Below are positions 7,813 to 17,209 of a stretch of 64,000 nucleotides of DNA, one piece after another. Source of the stretch: Herbaspirillum sp. RV1423 (GTDB taxonomy: Bacteria > Pseudomonadota > Gammaproteobacteria > Burkholderiales > Burkholderiaceae_D); NCBI RefSeq assembly GCF_000577615.1, contig NZ_CBXX010000010.1, forward strand, positions 1 to 64,000, given 5' to 3'. The position numbers and the translations under genes are program-made. Under the pieces are notes generated by a model, which was given only the letters and a program-made list of their open reading frames with translations, was not told the DNA's origin and did no database searches. Within the stretch, counting starts at the first letter, position 1, and every line of letters begins with the position of its first letter.

Positions 7813-9932
7813 CTGAGTTGATGATCGAGCTTCGAGCTGAAAAAGCCGCGACTGCGCTATCCCCACCAGTGCTGGAAGGGGCTGGCACCGTCACTGCGGA
7901 TTTGGGCCCAGTTTGGATTCTCGAAGAAGCGGCCGGCCATCTGCGTTCACAGGGCAAGAAGGGGGACGCACCACGAATGCAGCTCTATCGGCTCAACGGC
8001 GATGTACTTACCGCCGAGCACGAATTGGCCCTTGATGCAGATGCCAAGCGTGCCGATGTAGCCATGTCCCTTCTGGATCTCGCGAAAGCGCGCCGCGGCG
8101 TATTGGTCTGCAGCTATCGAACGGTCGCTACGGCACAACTCGTTGAACGCCTTGAGTCGGGCAATAGCGGGCTCCACTACGTCCTGGAGATTGATCCGAC
8201 CCGCCGCGTCGCCTTTGCGCGCGCTCGTGACGGAGTTCGCTCCGCCCCGCCCAAAGAGCGAGTCGAGACGGCCAGCTGGCAGCCGGTCAGTCTAAGCAAG
8301 CCTGCCGGCGCCAGCGAGTGCTTTGCGACCAATCTCGGAAAAGCCTCGTTGGGAGACATTGAGGATCTAACTTGCTTTGCGCTGTCCATCGGCGGCATCA
8401 AGGGATACCAGCGCGGCGTTCTCGTTGGCATGACATCGTTGGAGCTGGATGACAAGCTGAAGAGACTTGCCCAACTACTCGCCTGGACTCGCTGGATTCG
8501 ACTCGCAGTGCGAAAGGAAAAACGAACGCGAGCACAGCCTGCTTCAGGCCGCCTGCGCTCGAACGAAGCAGGAGAAGGCACCGCGTCTCTTGACATACTC
8601 GTACGCGCGAACCGGAGAATCGCGGCCGATCATGATGTGCGGGCAGCCGAGCAGCGCTCACTGCTTGCTGAGCGCCCGCCGCAATTGAAGCGCCGTCTCA
8701 CAGCCGGCAAAAAAACTTTGAACGTCGTTGAGCTGTTCGCGGGTGCGGGTGGCATGGGTCTCGGGTTCCTCGGCGCGCGTGCTTCGGATGGCAGGGGCTA
8801 CCGCATCGCAGGGTCGGCCGAGATACACCCCATCTACACGCAGACGATGAAGCAGAACCATGCCTACATGGAGAAGACCGGGTTGACGCCGGCCGGCACA
8901 ACACCGTCCGAATATGCACCCATGGACCTTTGCTCAGACAAAGTTAGGGAGCGTTTGGGCGCGATGGCCAAAGGGCATGGCGATGTCGACGTGCTTATTG
9001 GAGGCCCGCCGTGCCAAGGTTTTTCGAGCGCGAACCGCAATAGCTGGTCGAGCTCCAATCCCAACAATAGGCTGGTGGACGCATTCTTGGACTGCGTCTC
9101 TCAAATGGCGCCCAAAGTTCTGCTGATGGAAAACGTCCAAGGAATATTGTGGACGCCGCGGGACGAGTCGGCTTCCGATTTAAGCGTCGCCGCACATGTG
9201 CTGGAGCGCTTGGCAGACATGGGCTATCTCGTATTTCCCAAGCTGCTGGACGCAGTTTGGTATGGCGCGCCGCAGAACCGCAATCGGTTTTTCCTTCTCG
9301 GCATTCACAAGGACGTGGGATACACGCCCGAAGAATTTGGACAATGGGGGCCATTCCCGCAGCCAAGCCATGGACCAGGCACAGGCAAAGCCTTCGTGAC
9401 TGTTCGCGATGCTATTGCTGACCTCCCCAAGCTTGGGAACGGCGACGATCTTTCCGAGCGTCCGTACGAGCAGGACGCCGCACGCCTTCAGCAAAACCCC
9501 TTTCTTCGAGCCATGCGCGCCGGCGCGCCGAAGGGCATTATTTGGGACCACGTCACTTCCCGACACGCCGAATACGTCATCGACCGCTACAAGGGTATTG
9601 GCCAGGGACAGAACTGGCAGGCAGTACGCGAACTGATGACCAACTATGCCGACGTAGAGCGAACGCACAGCAACATCTACAGGCGACTTGCCTGGACCGA
9701 GCCGGCCATCACCATCGGCCACTATCGCAAGAGCATGATCATCCACCCGTCGCAGCACCGGGGGCTTTCTCTTCGCGAAGCTGCCCGGCTGCAGAGCTTC
9801 CCGGATTGGTTTCGTTTTGCCGGCTCGGCATCGGGCAGCCCCGGAGGGCTGATGCACAAGCAGCAGCAACTCGCCAATGCGGTCTGCCCAAGTGTGACAA
9901 AGGCCGTCGCAGAATTCATTCTCAATCTTTAG
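7809..9932 (+). CDS. DNA (cytosine-5) methyltransferase with a large N-terminal extension
   Basis: A 707-residue protein. The catalytic part starts near residue 305 with motif I NVVELFAGAGGMGLGF (SAM binding). It continues with motif IV GGPPCQGFSS (nucleophile Cys402), motif VI MENVQGIL, motif VIII QNRNRFFLLG and a C-terminal RLQSFPDWF plus motif X QLANAVCPSVTKAV block. All key residues are present, so activity is expected. Residues 1-300 match nothing I recognise and are unusually long for a C5 enzyme. The start ATG overlaps the regulator stop. It probably marks host DNA for this locus; the target sequence cannot be read from the protein. Confidence 0.92.
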   Translation: MTELMIELRAEKAATALSPPVLEGAGTVTADLGPVWILEEAAGHLRSQGKKGDAPRMQLYRLNGDVLTAEHELALDADAKRADVAMSLLDLAKARRGVLVCSYRTVATAQLVERLESGNSGLHYVLEIDPTRRVAFARARDGVRSAPPKERVETASWQPVSLSKPAGASECFATNLGKASLGDIEDLTCFALSIGGIKGYQRGVLVGMTSLELDDKLKRLAQLLAWTRWIRLAVRKEKRTRAQPASGRLRSNEAGEGTASLDILVRANRRIAADHDVRAAEQRSLLAERPPQLKRRLTAGKKTLNVVELFAGAGGMGLGFLGARASDGRGYRIAGSAEIHPIYTQTMKQNHAYMEKTGLTPAGTTPSEYAPMDLCSDKVRERLGAMAKGHGDVDVLIGGPPCQGFSSANRNSWSSSNPNNRLVDAFLDCVSQMAPKVLLMENVQGILWTPRDESASDLSVAAHVLERLADMGYLVFPKLLDAVWYGAPQNRNRFFLLGIHKDVGYTPEEFGQWGPFPQPSHGPGTGKAFVTVRDAIADLPKLGNGDDLSERPYEQDAARLQQNPFLRAMRAGAPKGIIWDHVTSRHAEYVIDRYKGIGQGQNWQAVRELMTNYADVERTHSNIYRRLAWTEPAITIGHYRKSMIIHPSQHRGLSLREAARLQSFPDWFRFAGSASGSPGGLMHKQQQLANAVCPSVTKAVAEFILNL

Positions 9933-9956
9933 AGCAACAAAATTAAAGGGGGGCGC

Positions 9957-12596
9957 ATGGCGCTGAGCAACGGAACAAACGATCAGATCGGCCAGCTGGC
10001 CGAACAAATCCTCGACTCTGTTCGCGCGGGAAGGACGCCCGAGGAAGCCGCTACGCGCCTATCGACACTCCTGCCCGCCAACTTGGTTGAACAAGCGTTG
10101 CTGCGCTACAGAGATGCCAGCCGTCGCGTTTGGACCATGAAGGAGCCGGGCAGCATTCACAAGAAGCACTTCGACCCCTGGTATCTTGGGCCAGACCCAT
10201 CGGACAAACTGTGGCATTCCTATGCCAAACATCTGCACGACAAGGGATGGGACCCGGCCGCCATCAAAGACATTGATGACGCGTCGACGCGGGTTGTATC
10301 GTTGCTCGACCCGCCGGGGAAGGCGCAGATTCGGACGCGTGGGCTCGTACTCGGCCATGTGCAGAGCGGCAAGACCGCAAGCTTCACAGCCGTCATCGCA
10401 AAGGCCGCCGACGTAGGCTACCGGTTCATCATCGTGCTGTCGGGGATGAACAACGTCCTGCGCTATCAGACGCAGTTGCGCATCGACGAAGATTTGATTG
10501 CTGCCAACCTGGAGCATTGGATCACGGTCACCGACATTCAGGACGATTTCGCCGCAAAGACCAACGTCAACTCGTTCCTTACTGAAAAGCATTCGACGAA
10601 GGTGCTGGGCGTCGTGAAGAAGAACAGCGCCCGCCTCAAACGCCTTCACAAATGGCTCACTGGCGCACGGCCTGAAGTTCTGCGCGCATGTCCTGTGCTG
10701 ATCATCGACGACGAAGCCGACCAGGCCAGTCCCAACTCGCATCCAAAGCCGGATGAGCGAACCAAGATCAATGAGCTGATCCTCAAGCTGCTGGCCGACC
10801 TCCCCAAGGCGGCGTACGTGGGCTACACCGCGACGCCGTTCGCAAATCTCTTCATCGATCCATCACTGCCGGAAGACCTTTACCCGAGCGACTTCATTGT
10901 CGACCTTCCCCGCGGCAAGGGTTATTTCGGCGCGGAACAAATCTTTGGCCGCGCACCGCTGGACGAGAACGAAGAGCCGGTAGACGGCCTGAACGTCATT
11001 CGGCTTGTACCAGATCAGGAAGCGCTGCAGCTGAGGCCGCCGAGCAGGGACGCTCGCTTCACGTTCACCCCGGAAATCACGCCCACGCTGCGCGAAGCGA
11101 CGCTGTACTTCTGGATGGCCACGGCCGCCCGGCATACGCGCGGCCAGCGGGGCAAGCACGCCACGATGCTCATCCACACCACACAGTACGCAGTGGTCCA
11201 CCGCAACGCCAAAACTGCAGTCGATGCGTTTCAGGCCGCTGTTCTAAAGCAGATTCAAAAGGGCGATGCCGCGTTGACCGCCGAACTGGAGGCGCTCTGG
11301 CTGCGGGAACAATCTGCCCTACCTTCGCAAGAATTGAACGAAAACCCGGTTGCGTTCAGCGACGTGATGACGAAGCTCGCCCAAGTCGTCAAGCGCACCG
11401 AATCGAAGGTGGAGAACGGCACCAGCCCAACGCTCGACCGGGTCGACTATCAACCGGACGCCGACGGAAACGGCCGCATCTACATCGTCATCGGCGGCAA
11501 TGTGCTGTCGCGCGGATTGACCTTGGAGGGGCTGACCGTCAGCTTCTTTATCCGCTCTGCCTCGGCGTACGACACGCTCCTTCAAATGGGCCGCTGGTTT
11601 GGGTACAGGCCTGGCTACGCCGACCTTGCAAGAGTATGGATGACGAAGGAGCTACGCGACTACTTCTTCGATTTGGCCAGCGTCGAACGCGAAATCCGCC
11701 AGGACATCTCGCGCTACAAGCATGGAACCGTCACGCCGATGGAATTTGCCGTTCGGATTCGACAGCACCCCGCGCTCGCCATAACGGCCAAGTTGAAGAT
11801 GCAGCACGCAGTGCAGGCCAAGATGGCTTTCAATGCCAGGGAAGTGCAGACGATCGTGTTCCGCCATGAAGATCTGGCTTGGCTTGACCGGAACCTTAAG
11901 GCCGCACGGGATCTTGTCGGCCGACTGCGCCAAGACGGGATGCAGCCCACCACCGTAGCCGACAAGCCGCACCGTCTGTTCCTGAACGTACCGTCGTCCC
12001 GTGTGCTTGAGTTCCTCGGTGAATACGAGATTGACCAGAGCAACAGTGAAATGCCGAAGGCTCTGCTGCGCAGCTACATTCAAGAGCAGAACCAGCGCGG
12101 CCACATTACAAGCTGGACGGTCGCAATTGTTACGCGCAAGCAGCCTATCGCTGAGCTTGGGACCATCGATCTCGGCTTTGACGACGAAGTGCCGCTCGTG
12201 AACCGCGCTCGATTCCTGCGTGAGCGGAATCCTCAGGTTGTCGACATCAAGGCGCTGATGTCGGAAACCGACGTCGCCATCGACGTGCCGCTGCAGTCTT
12301 CTGAGTTGCGCGGGCGGGACCGCGACCAGTTGCGAGACCTGAGGGACGGCGCGTCCCCGGATAAGGGACTTCTTTTGATCTATCCGATCGCAAAGAACTC
12401 CCAGCCTCGCAAAGACAGCAAGGAGCGTGCGCCGCTCGGAGCCGTGCAAAACGTCATTGGTCTCGCTTTGGCCTTCCCCGACGTGCCTCAGAACGACCTG
12501 ACGCCGCAGAACTACATGACGGTAGAGCTTCCAGATTCCAGCATCGAGCAGATCGACATCGACGACCTCGAAGACATGGCAGAGACAGAGGAATGA
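9957..12596 (+). CDS. Z1 domain protein, SF2 helicase-type ATPase
   Basis: An 879-residue protein. A Walker A-like GHVQSGKT (residues 133-140), Walker B LIIDDEADQAS (DEAD at 252-255), motif III GYTATPF (289-295) and motifs V/VI GGNVLSRGLTLEGL and QMGRWFGYR (near 510-550) show a superfamily II ATPase core. Between and after these lies the Z1 region defined by Iyer and colleagues. A GGGG ribosome-binding site precedes the ATG, 24 bp after the methyltransferase. It likely translocates on or remodels DNA for the operon's nuclease; biochemistry is inferred. Confidence 0.9.
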   Translation: MALSNGTNDQIGQLAEQILDSVRAGRTPEEAATRLSTLLPANLVEQALLRYRDASRRVWTMKEPGSIHKKHFDPWYLGPDPSDKLWHSYAKHLHDKGWDPAAIKDIDDASTRVVSLLDPPGKAQIRTRGLVLGHVQSGKTASFTAVIAKAADVGYRFIIVLSGMNNVLRYQTQLRIDEDLIAANLEHWITVTDIQDDFAAKTNVNSFLTEKHSTKVLGVVKKNSARLKRLHKWLTGARPEVLRACPVLIIDDEADQASPNSHPKPDERTKINELILKLLADLPKAAYVGYTATPFANLFIDPSLPEDLYPSDFIVDLPRGKGYFGAEQIFGRAPLDENEEPVDGLNVIRLVPDQEALQLRPPSRDARFTFTPEITPTLREATLYFWMATAARHTRGQRGKHATMLIHTTQYAVVHRNAKTAVDAFQAAVLKQIQKGDAALTAELEALWLREQSALPSQELNENPVAFSDVMTKLAQVVKRTESKVENGTSPTLDRVDYQPDADGNGRIYIVIGGNVLSRGLTLEGLTVSFFIRSASAYDTLLQMGRWFGYRPGYADLARVWMTKELRDYFFDLASVEREIRQDISRYKHGTVTPMEFAVRIRQHPALAITAKLKMQHAVQAKMAFNAREVQTIVFRHEDLAWLDRNLKAARDLVGRLRQDGMQPTTVADKPHRLFLNVPSSRVLEFLGEYEIDQSNSEMPKALLRSYIQEQNQRGHITSWTVAIVTRKQPIAELGTIDLGFDDEVPLVNRARFLRERNPQVVDIKALMSETDVAIDVPLQSSELRGRDRDQLRDLRDGASPDKGLLLIYPIAKNSQPRKDSKERAPLGAVQNVIGLALAFPDVPQNDLTPQNYMTVELPDSSIEQIDIDDLEDMAETEE

Positions 12597-13639
12597 CAAG
12601 CAACAGCCAATGGAGTGCAGAAGACGGCTGGCGCCAGCTGGAATTGGCCTCGACAGTCCCAACGCAGGGCGAGTTTCGGGTATTCGACACCACACTGCAT
12701 ACTGTGCAGGGTGCGGTGCTCCTGGCGCTCGATGCATCGGGACTCCGTCATGTCCTCGTTCCCGTCGGCGACGACTTTCAGCCCGTCCACGATCGGCGCA
12801 GCGGCGGTGTTCATTTGACGACGCACCCGCTGGTCGATGCAGCCGGGCAGCGGCAGTTTCTTGACCTTGCCTGTCAAAAGCAGCATCTCAACGGCGTCTT
12901 TACGCACTTGGCCGACGAGGTGCTTGCCGCGCTTCGCGAAAACTCGGACAGGCCGTTCCAGACGTGCCGAGAGACTCTGCAGCGATGGCGCGAGCTGCTT
13001 GACCGCGAGATGCCAACCATCCTGTCCATGGAAGCGCTGTGCGGATTATTCGGCGAGCTCTGGCACCTTGCTCGCGTTGCAGAGATAGATCCTCTGGGGA
13101 TCTCGGCCTGGCAGGGTCCACATGGCGCAAGGCACGACTTCACAGTCGCGGGCTGTGCTCTGGAGGTCAAGACAACGATCCGGCGCGACGAATGGAAGTT
13201 TCGCGTTCATGGCCTGAAGCAGTTGGAAAAGCCTGGCGATGCAGCGCTGTACCTGTGCGCGATGCGCTTGGAATTGAATGGCGCTTCTGGCACCACTGTC
13301 CCGGATATTCTTCAGCAGATACTGCAGGCCGGCGTCGATCGACGCGACCTGCTGGGCCGCCTTTCCCTGGCCGGATACGACATGCGCGACGAAGCCCACT
13401 ACCGGCAGTTTCGTTTCGATGTCATCGACCTTCGAACGTACGAAGTGGCTGGATCGTTCCCCCGGTTGATCGAGCCGTCTTTCGAGCCTGAGGGCGTGCC
13501 TGCCGGCGTCTCCGACATCCACTACACCATTGATCTGGCAGCTTCGCCTACCCCGCCTCTTCAGGCAAACTTTCTAGGCCGCGTGCACGCCGGGCTTGCA
13601 GGAGTCCGCGATGCCGGCACCTCTGGACCTGCAGTCTGA
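12593..13639 (+). CDS. PD-(D/E)XK motif protein (DUF4420-like), putative endonuclease
   Basis: A 348-residue protein whose ATG overlaps the Z1 stop codon. The nuclease signature is visible: Asp182 in the RHDF segment, then Glu191 and Lys193 in CALEVKTTIRR, followed by an HGLKQLEK helix, as in the PD-(D/E)XK fold. The N-terminal 150 residues are mixed alpha/beta without a familiar motif. Similar proteins (DUF4420) occur beside Z1 and GHKL ATPase genes. It is the best candidate for the DNA-cutting component. The nuclease fold is well supported by motif; target and cofactors are not visible. Confidence 0.82.
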   Translation: MTSNSQWSAEDGWRQLELASTVPTQGEFRVFDTTLHTVQGAVLLALDASGLRHVLVPVGDDFQPVHDRRSGGVHLTTHPLVDAAGQRQFLDLACQKQHLNGVFTHLADEVLAALRENSDRPFQTCRETLQRWRELLDREMPTILSMEALCGLFGELWHLARVAEIDPLGISAWQGPHGARHDFTVAGCALEVKTTIRRDEWKFRVHGLKQLEKPGDAALYLCAMRLELNGASGTTVPDILQQILQAGVDRRDLLGRLSLAGYDMRDEAHYRQFRFDVIDLRTYEVAGSFPRLIEPSFEPEGVPAGVSDIHYTIDLAASPTPPLQANFLGRVHAGLAGVRDAGTSGPAV

Positions 13640-15503
13640 ACTGTTCTCCGCCACAGGCGGTGCGGCCGCTGAAGGAGTTTCAAACCAGCTGGGCCGGCCG
13701 CGTGCTGACCGCTTCAGCCTGCTGGTGCGCGAGGCTGTCCAGAACAGCTGGGATGCAAGGCTGGCTCCGGTCGGCGGCGTGCGGTTCCAGGTGGATGGCT
13801 ACACGCTCGGCCAGAACGCGCGGCGGGCGCTGGCTGACCAGGTATTTGTGGATACACCATCCTCCGTGGGTATTCGCACCCGCCTCCTCACCGATGCCGA
13901 CTTCGCGGTGCTCGCCATCAGCGACTTCGGCACGCGCGGGCTCAGCGGTCCCACGCGCGGAGACGTGGTTCCGCAACCCGGCGAATCGACCAACTTCGTC
14001 GATTTCATGCGCTACATCGGCCGACCACCGAACCGTGCATACGCGGGCGGAACCTACGGATTCGGAAAGGCTGCCTACTTCCTTGCCAGTTCCCTGAAGA
14101 CCATCTGCGTCCATACGCGCTTCAGCACAGGGACGAGGGTGGAGCAGCGCTTCATGGCTGCCGCGCTGGGGTCTCAGTTCGAAACAGATGGTCCTTCTGG
14201 CCAGCGATTCACCGGCAGGCACTGGTGGGGCCGCATGGCGCAGGATGGAGTTGTCGACCCGATCATCGGCGCAGATGCCGATCAGTTCGCGCAGTTGCTC
14301 GGAGGCATCGGCCGCGCGCCGGACGCAACGGGCACCACCATCTATGTGCTTGCCCCTGACTTCCAAGAGGCACAGCCACAAGTCGTGCTGGCCGATATGG
14401 GTCGAGCTTTAATGGACTATTTCTGGCCAAAGCTGGTCGATGGCCCGGATCAAACCCCCTCCATGACATTCAGCGTGCGATGGCAGGGCACCGAGTTGCC
14501 GTTGCCGGAGGTTAGCGAACCAGAGCTGGCTTTGTTTGTGCAGGCTTTTGTCGCAGCGTCCGCCAAACAGCCTTCCGACAGAGCAAAGCTGGAAGCCATC
14601 GCTTCCCAGCGGCCCAAGAAGCTTCTTGGTCATGTCGCTCTTGTGCGCCAGCCGGCGGCCTTGATGAAAAGTGCGGCCTCCGCTGCGGAGCCTGAAGATG
14701 TCGACTCAAGCATGTACCAGCGCGCATTGCGACGGCCGCTGCACCACATTGCCGTCATGCGGGCACCGAACTTCGTTGTGAAATACGTGGAAGGGCCTTC
14801 AGTACCTTATGAGCTTGTCGAGTATGCCGGCGTGTTTCGGGTCGATGCCGAGGCAGATGCAGCATTTGCACGTGCGGAGCCGCCGACGCATGACGATTGG
14901 ATTCCCGATCTTTTGCTCGATGCCGCCGAGAAAACCTACGTGCGGGTGGCCCAGCGCAAGCTGAAGGAGGTAGTCCAAGCATACGCCGCACCCCATGCAA
15001 TCGAAGCGGCAGGCGGTGGCATGCACTCAGTAGCGGCCTTCTCGCGCCTTCTCGGCGGGCTCGTACCATCGTTGAATCCTGATGCCAACAGGCCGACTCG
15101 TCCGCCTTCCACTCCCCGCGGGGGTGAGGGCAAGCCTGGCGCCGGCGGACGAGCCGCCCCCGCTCCTCAGATTGCATTTGTCGATGAACCGACCACCGAA
15201 CTGATTGACGGCGTCCCAGCCATGGTCGCCCGCTTTCAAGTATCCGGACAAGCTTCCCAGCCTGTCCAGGTTGTGGCGCTGTCCAAGGTAGTCATAGCCG
15301 ATGGCTTCGAGAGTGATCCGCCTGAAGGGTCTGAGCAGCCACGGGTCTTGAAATGGGTAGCGCCGGACGGCCAGACAGTAGCGGCTGGCACCGCCAGTTG
15401 CGAGGTTCCTGTCGACACCGGCATATGGGCAGTTGTTGTAAGCATTCCCCCTGATGCCATGATCTCCGTTTCCCTCAAGGCAGAGCCCAAGGTGGGCCAG
15501 TGA
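13611..15503 (+). CDS. GHKL-type ATPase (MORC/MutL-like)
   Basis: A 630-residue protein starting at the ATG at 13611 with AGGAG 6 bases upstream, overlapping the previous gene by 29 bp. GHKL motifs are in order: LVREAVQNSWDAR (Glu41, Asn45, Asp48), LAISDFGTRGL (Asp105, Gly107), and GGTYGFGKAAYF (146-157). The middle part is consistent with an S5-type fold. After residue 480 a Pro/Gly/Ala-rich linker leads to a C-terminal beta-rich domain. Prokaryotic MORC-like ATPases of this kind are reported next to Z1 ATPases and nucleases. It may clamp or loop DNA in an ATP-dependent way. That role is inferred. Confidence 0.85.
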   Translation: MPAPLDLQSELFSATGGAAAEGVSNQLGRPRADRFSLLVREAVQNSWDARLAPVGGVRFQVDGYTLGQNARRALADQVFVDTPSSVGIRTRLLTDADFAVLAISDFGTRGLSGPTRGDVVPQPGESTNFVDFMRYIGRPPNRAYAGGTYGFGKAAYFLASSLKTICVHTRFSTGTRVEQRFMAAALGSQFETDGPSGQRFTGRHWWGRMAQDGVVDPIIGADADQFAQLLGGIGRAPDATGTTIYVLAPDFQEAQPQVVLADMGRALMDYFWPKLVDGPDQTPSMTFSVRWQGTELPLPEVSEPELALFVQAFVAASAKQPSDRAKLEAIASQRPKKLLGHVALVRQPAALMKSAASAAEPEDVDSSMYQRALRRPLHHIAVMRAPNFVVKYVEGPSVPYELVEYAGVFRVDAEADAAFARAEPPTHDDWIPDLLLDAAEKTYVRVAQRKLKEVVQAYAAPHAIEAAGGGMHSVAAFSRLLGGLVPSLNPDANRPTRPPSTPRGGEGKPGAGGRAAPAPQIAFVDEPTTELIDGVPAMVARFQVSGQASQPVQVVALSKVVIADGFESDPPEGSEQPRVLKWVAPDGQTVAAGTASCEVPVDTGIWAVVVSIPPDAMISVSLKAEPKVGQ

Positions 15504-16405
15504 AGACTGCAACCGCAGTTCCCTATAAGCGCGCGGCGTCGCACCGCCTCACGGCCAGTCAGTGGGAAGTTATTTCGACTGAGCCTCCCTCTCCCCTTCC
15601 GCCGATTCTGTCGGGACTTGACTACGGTTCGGTGCTGCGCATCCGCCGAGAGGTAATCGTCGACCTGTCAGGTCTGCGCGCCGACTGCGGTCTTGCAGCA
15701 GATGTTCCGCTTCTTGTGGCAGCGAGCTGGTCGAGCGCCGGCACGATGCTCCGGCGCAGCCTCGGCAGTGTCAACCTCTCCAGCGATGACGACGCATGCC
15801 TGGTGGAAATCGCGGGAGACATCTCTGGAGGCGACATCGCTGGAACGCTGCACATCGATACCAGCATTCTGGTAGCTCATGCGCAAGACAGCGGCGCGCC
15901 GCTGGCAGCGCGGCATGCGGGAGCCGTGCTGCTGCAGGAGCGCCAGACAGTCCAGCTAGACACATCCACTTCGTTCTTCCCGGTCGAGGTTGTCGACTTC
16001 AACACCGGCTTATGGGCCAATCCGGATGCCGGCTGGAGACTCTCCTGGAATACGTTTGCCCTGGAGCAGCCGTTCCTTGGATCAGTGCGCCTGCTCATCA
16101 ACGCCGCTCATCCACGGATTGTGCATGCTGTTTCGGGAGAAGCGCCAACCGCAGAGGCTTCGGCCATTCGCTCTGCCATTTATTTCGATGTCGCCAGAGC
16201 ACTGGTGCTGGGGGCGCTGGCGAGCGAGGATTTTGTTGAACGAGACGGCGACTACGCTGACGGCAGCTGCGGCAAGGTTGTCTATACGATGATCCAAATG
16301 CTGTTTCCTGGCGACGGCATCGGCGGCCTGGCAACTGCTGCCGGCCAACGGGCGGATCATTTCAACTCCGACCTGCAAGGCAGGCTCAGGGTCTTTTGGA
16401 ACTGA
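15500..16405 (+). CDS. Uncharacterised protein of the GHKL/Z1 operon
   Basis: A 301-residue protein starting with GTG at 15500, overlapping the GHKL gene by 4 bp (GTGA). I recognise no domain. The sequence suggests beta-strand-rich segments in the first 150 residues (VLRIRREVIVDLSGL, CLVEIAGDISGGDIAGTLHI) and helices near the end. No signal peptide, membrane segment or metal-ligand cluster is evident. Its tight coupling to the ATPase genes argues that it is a structural or target-recognition partner, but this is inference from position only. Confidence 0.75.
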   Translation: MKTATAVPYKRAASHRLTASQWEVISTEPPSPLPPILSGLDYGSVLRIRREVIVDLSGLRADCGLAADVPLLVAASWSSAGTMLRRSLGSVNLSSDDDACLVEIAGDISGGDIAGTLHIDTSILVAHAQDSGAPLAARHAGAVLLQERQTVQLDTSTSFFPVEVVDFNTGLWANPDAGWRLSWNTFALEQPFLGSVRLLINAAHPRIVHAVSGEAPTAEASAIRSAIYFDVARALVLGALASEDFVERDGDYADGSCGKVVYTMIQMLFPGDGIGGLATAAGQRADHFNSDLQGRLRVFWN

Positions 16406-16408
16406 ACC

Positions 16409-17209
16409 ATGACCCTCTTTCCTCAGCTACCCCATCACGTCGCGCTTCAGATTGCCGAGGCCGCATGCTCAGCATCCATCCAGTCGCTCGCGGAAGGAGC
16501 GGCAGCCCAACATCTCGCCTGCGAGTACACGCCCACCGGGGGGACGCGCGCAACCACAGCGGCTTTGGAAAAGCTGCGCAACGATCTCCTGCGATTAGCA
16601 CTTGCTGCCGGCTATCCGAACGACCCAAGCCAGCAGCAGGCAGCGGACTTCGATGCCGAAGCTGCTGTTGTACTCGCACAGCAGATGCCAATTGCGCCTG
16701 CGGAAGCCGCAAAGGGCGGGGTCTGGGAGTTCATTTCCTGCGTGCTCCTGCCAGATATCATCCGCTGGCGTTTTGGTGGAGCCGCTGGCGCCACCTCGAT
16801 TGAGCGTTTTGTTTCGGGGCGCCGCAATGTTTATCAGCGCCTCTGGTGGCGTGCCTATCATCTGGCGCCGCGAACGGGCGATGGTCTCCGGCTTTCCCAG
16901 CTTCTGCAGTCGCTTGGAGAGGACGAGCTTGTCCAGTTGATGGAGCGCCCGTCGCTCGCCGGCATAGAAGGTCTGCCGGGTGCAATAGCTACGGGACTTT
17001 TGGCTGCATCGAAGCAGTATTCCGACCTGACGCGGCGCCAGTTGATCCGTGAGGCGCAGAAGCGGTTTCTCCGTCTCTCGTCTTTCCTGTCATTGGAGTC
17101 GATCGCCCCTGAAGAGGTTGATCGACACGTTGAAAGCATCTTTGATCAGGTTGCGGCCTCGCTTCCTCGCGCGCAGTCCACACCAGCGCCCTCTTCCAAC
17201 CATGGCTGA
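16409..17209 (+). CDS. Helical protein, DUF6339-like, of the GHKL/Z1 operon
   Basis: A 266-residue, largely alpha-helical protein beginning 3 bp after the previous stop. A central tryptophan-rich stretch (GGVWEFISCVLLPDIIRWRF and RRNVYQRLWWRAYHLA, residues 110-160) is its most distinctive part. It resembles the DUF6339 proteins reported with Z1/GHKL loci, an assignment from memory with moderate certainty. No catalytic motif is visible. It is likely a structural partner of the ATPases. Its stop overlaps the vsr-like start. Confidence 0.72.
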   Translation: MTLFPQLPHHVALQIAEAACSASIQSLAEGAAAQHLACEYTPTGGTRATTAALEKLRNDLLRLALAAGYPNDPSQQQAADFDAEAAVVLAQQMPIAPAEAAKGGVWEFISCVLLPDIIRWRFGGAAGATSIERFVSGRRNVYQRLWWRAYHLAPRTGDGLRLSQLLQSLGEDELVQLMERPSLAGIEGLPGAIATGLLAASKQYSDLTRRQLIREAQKRFLRLSSFLSLESIAPEEVDRHVESIFDQVAASLPRAQSTPAPSSNHG

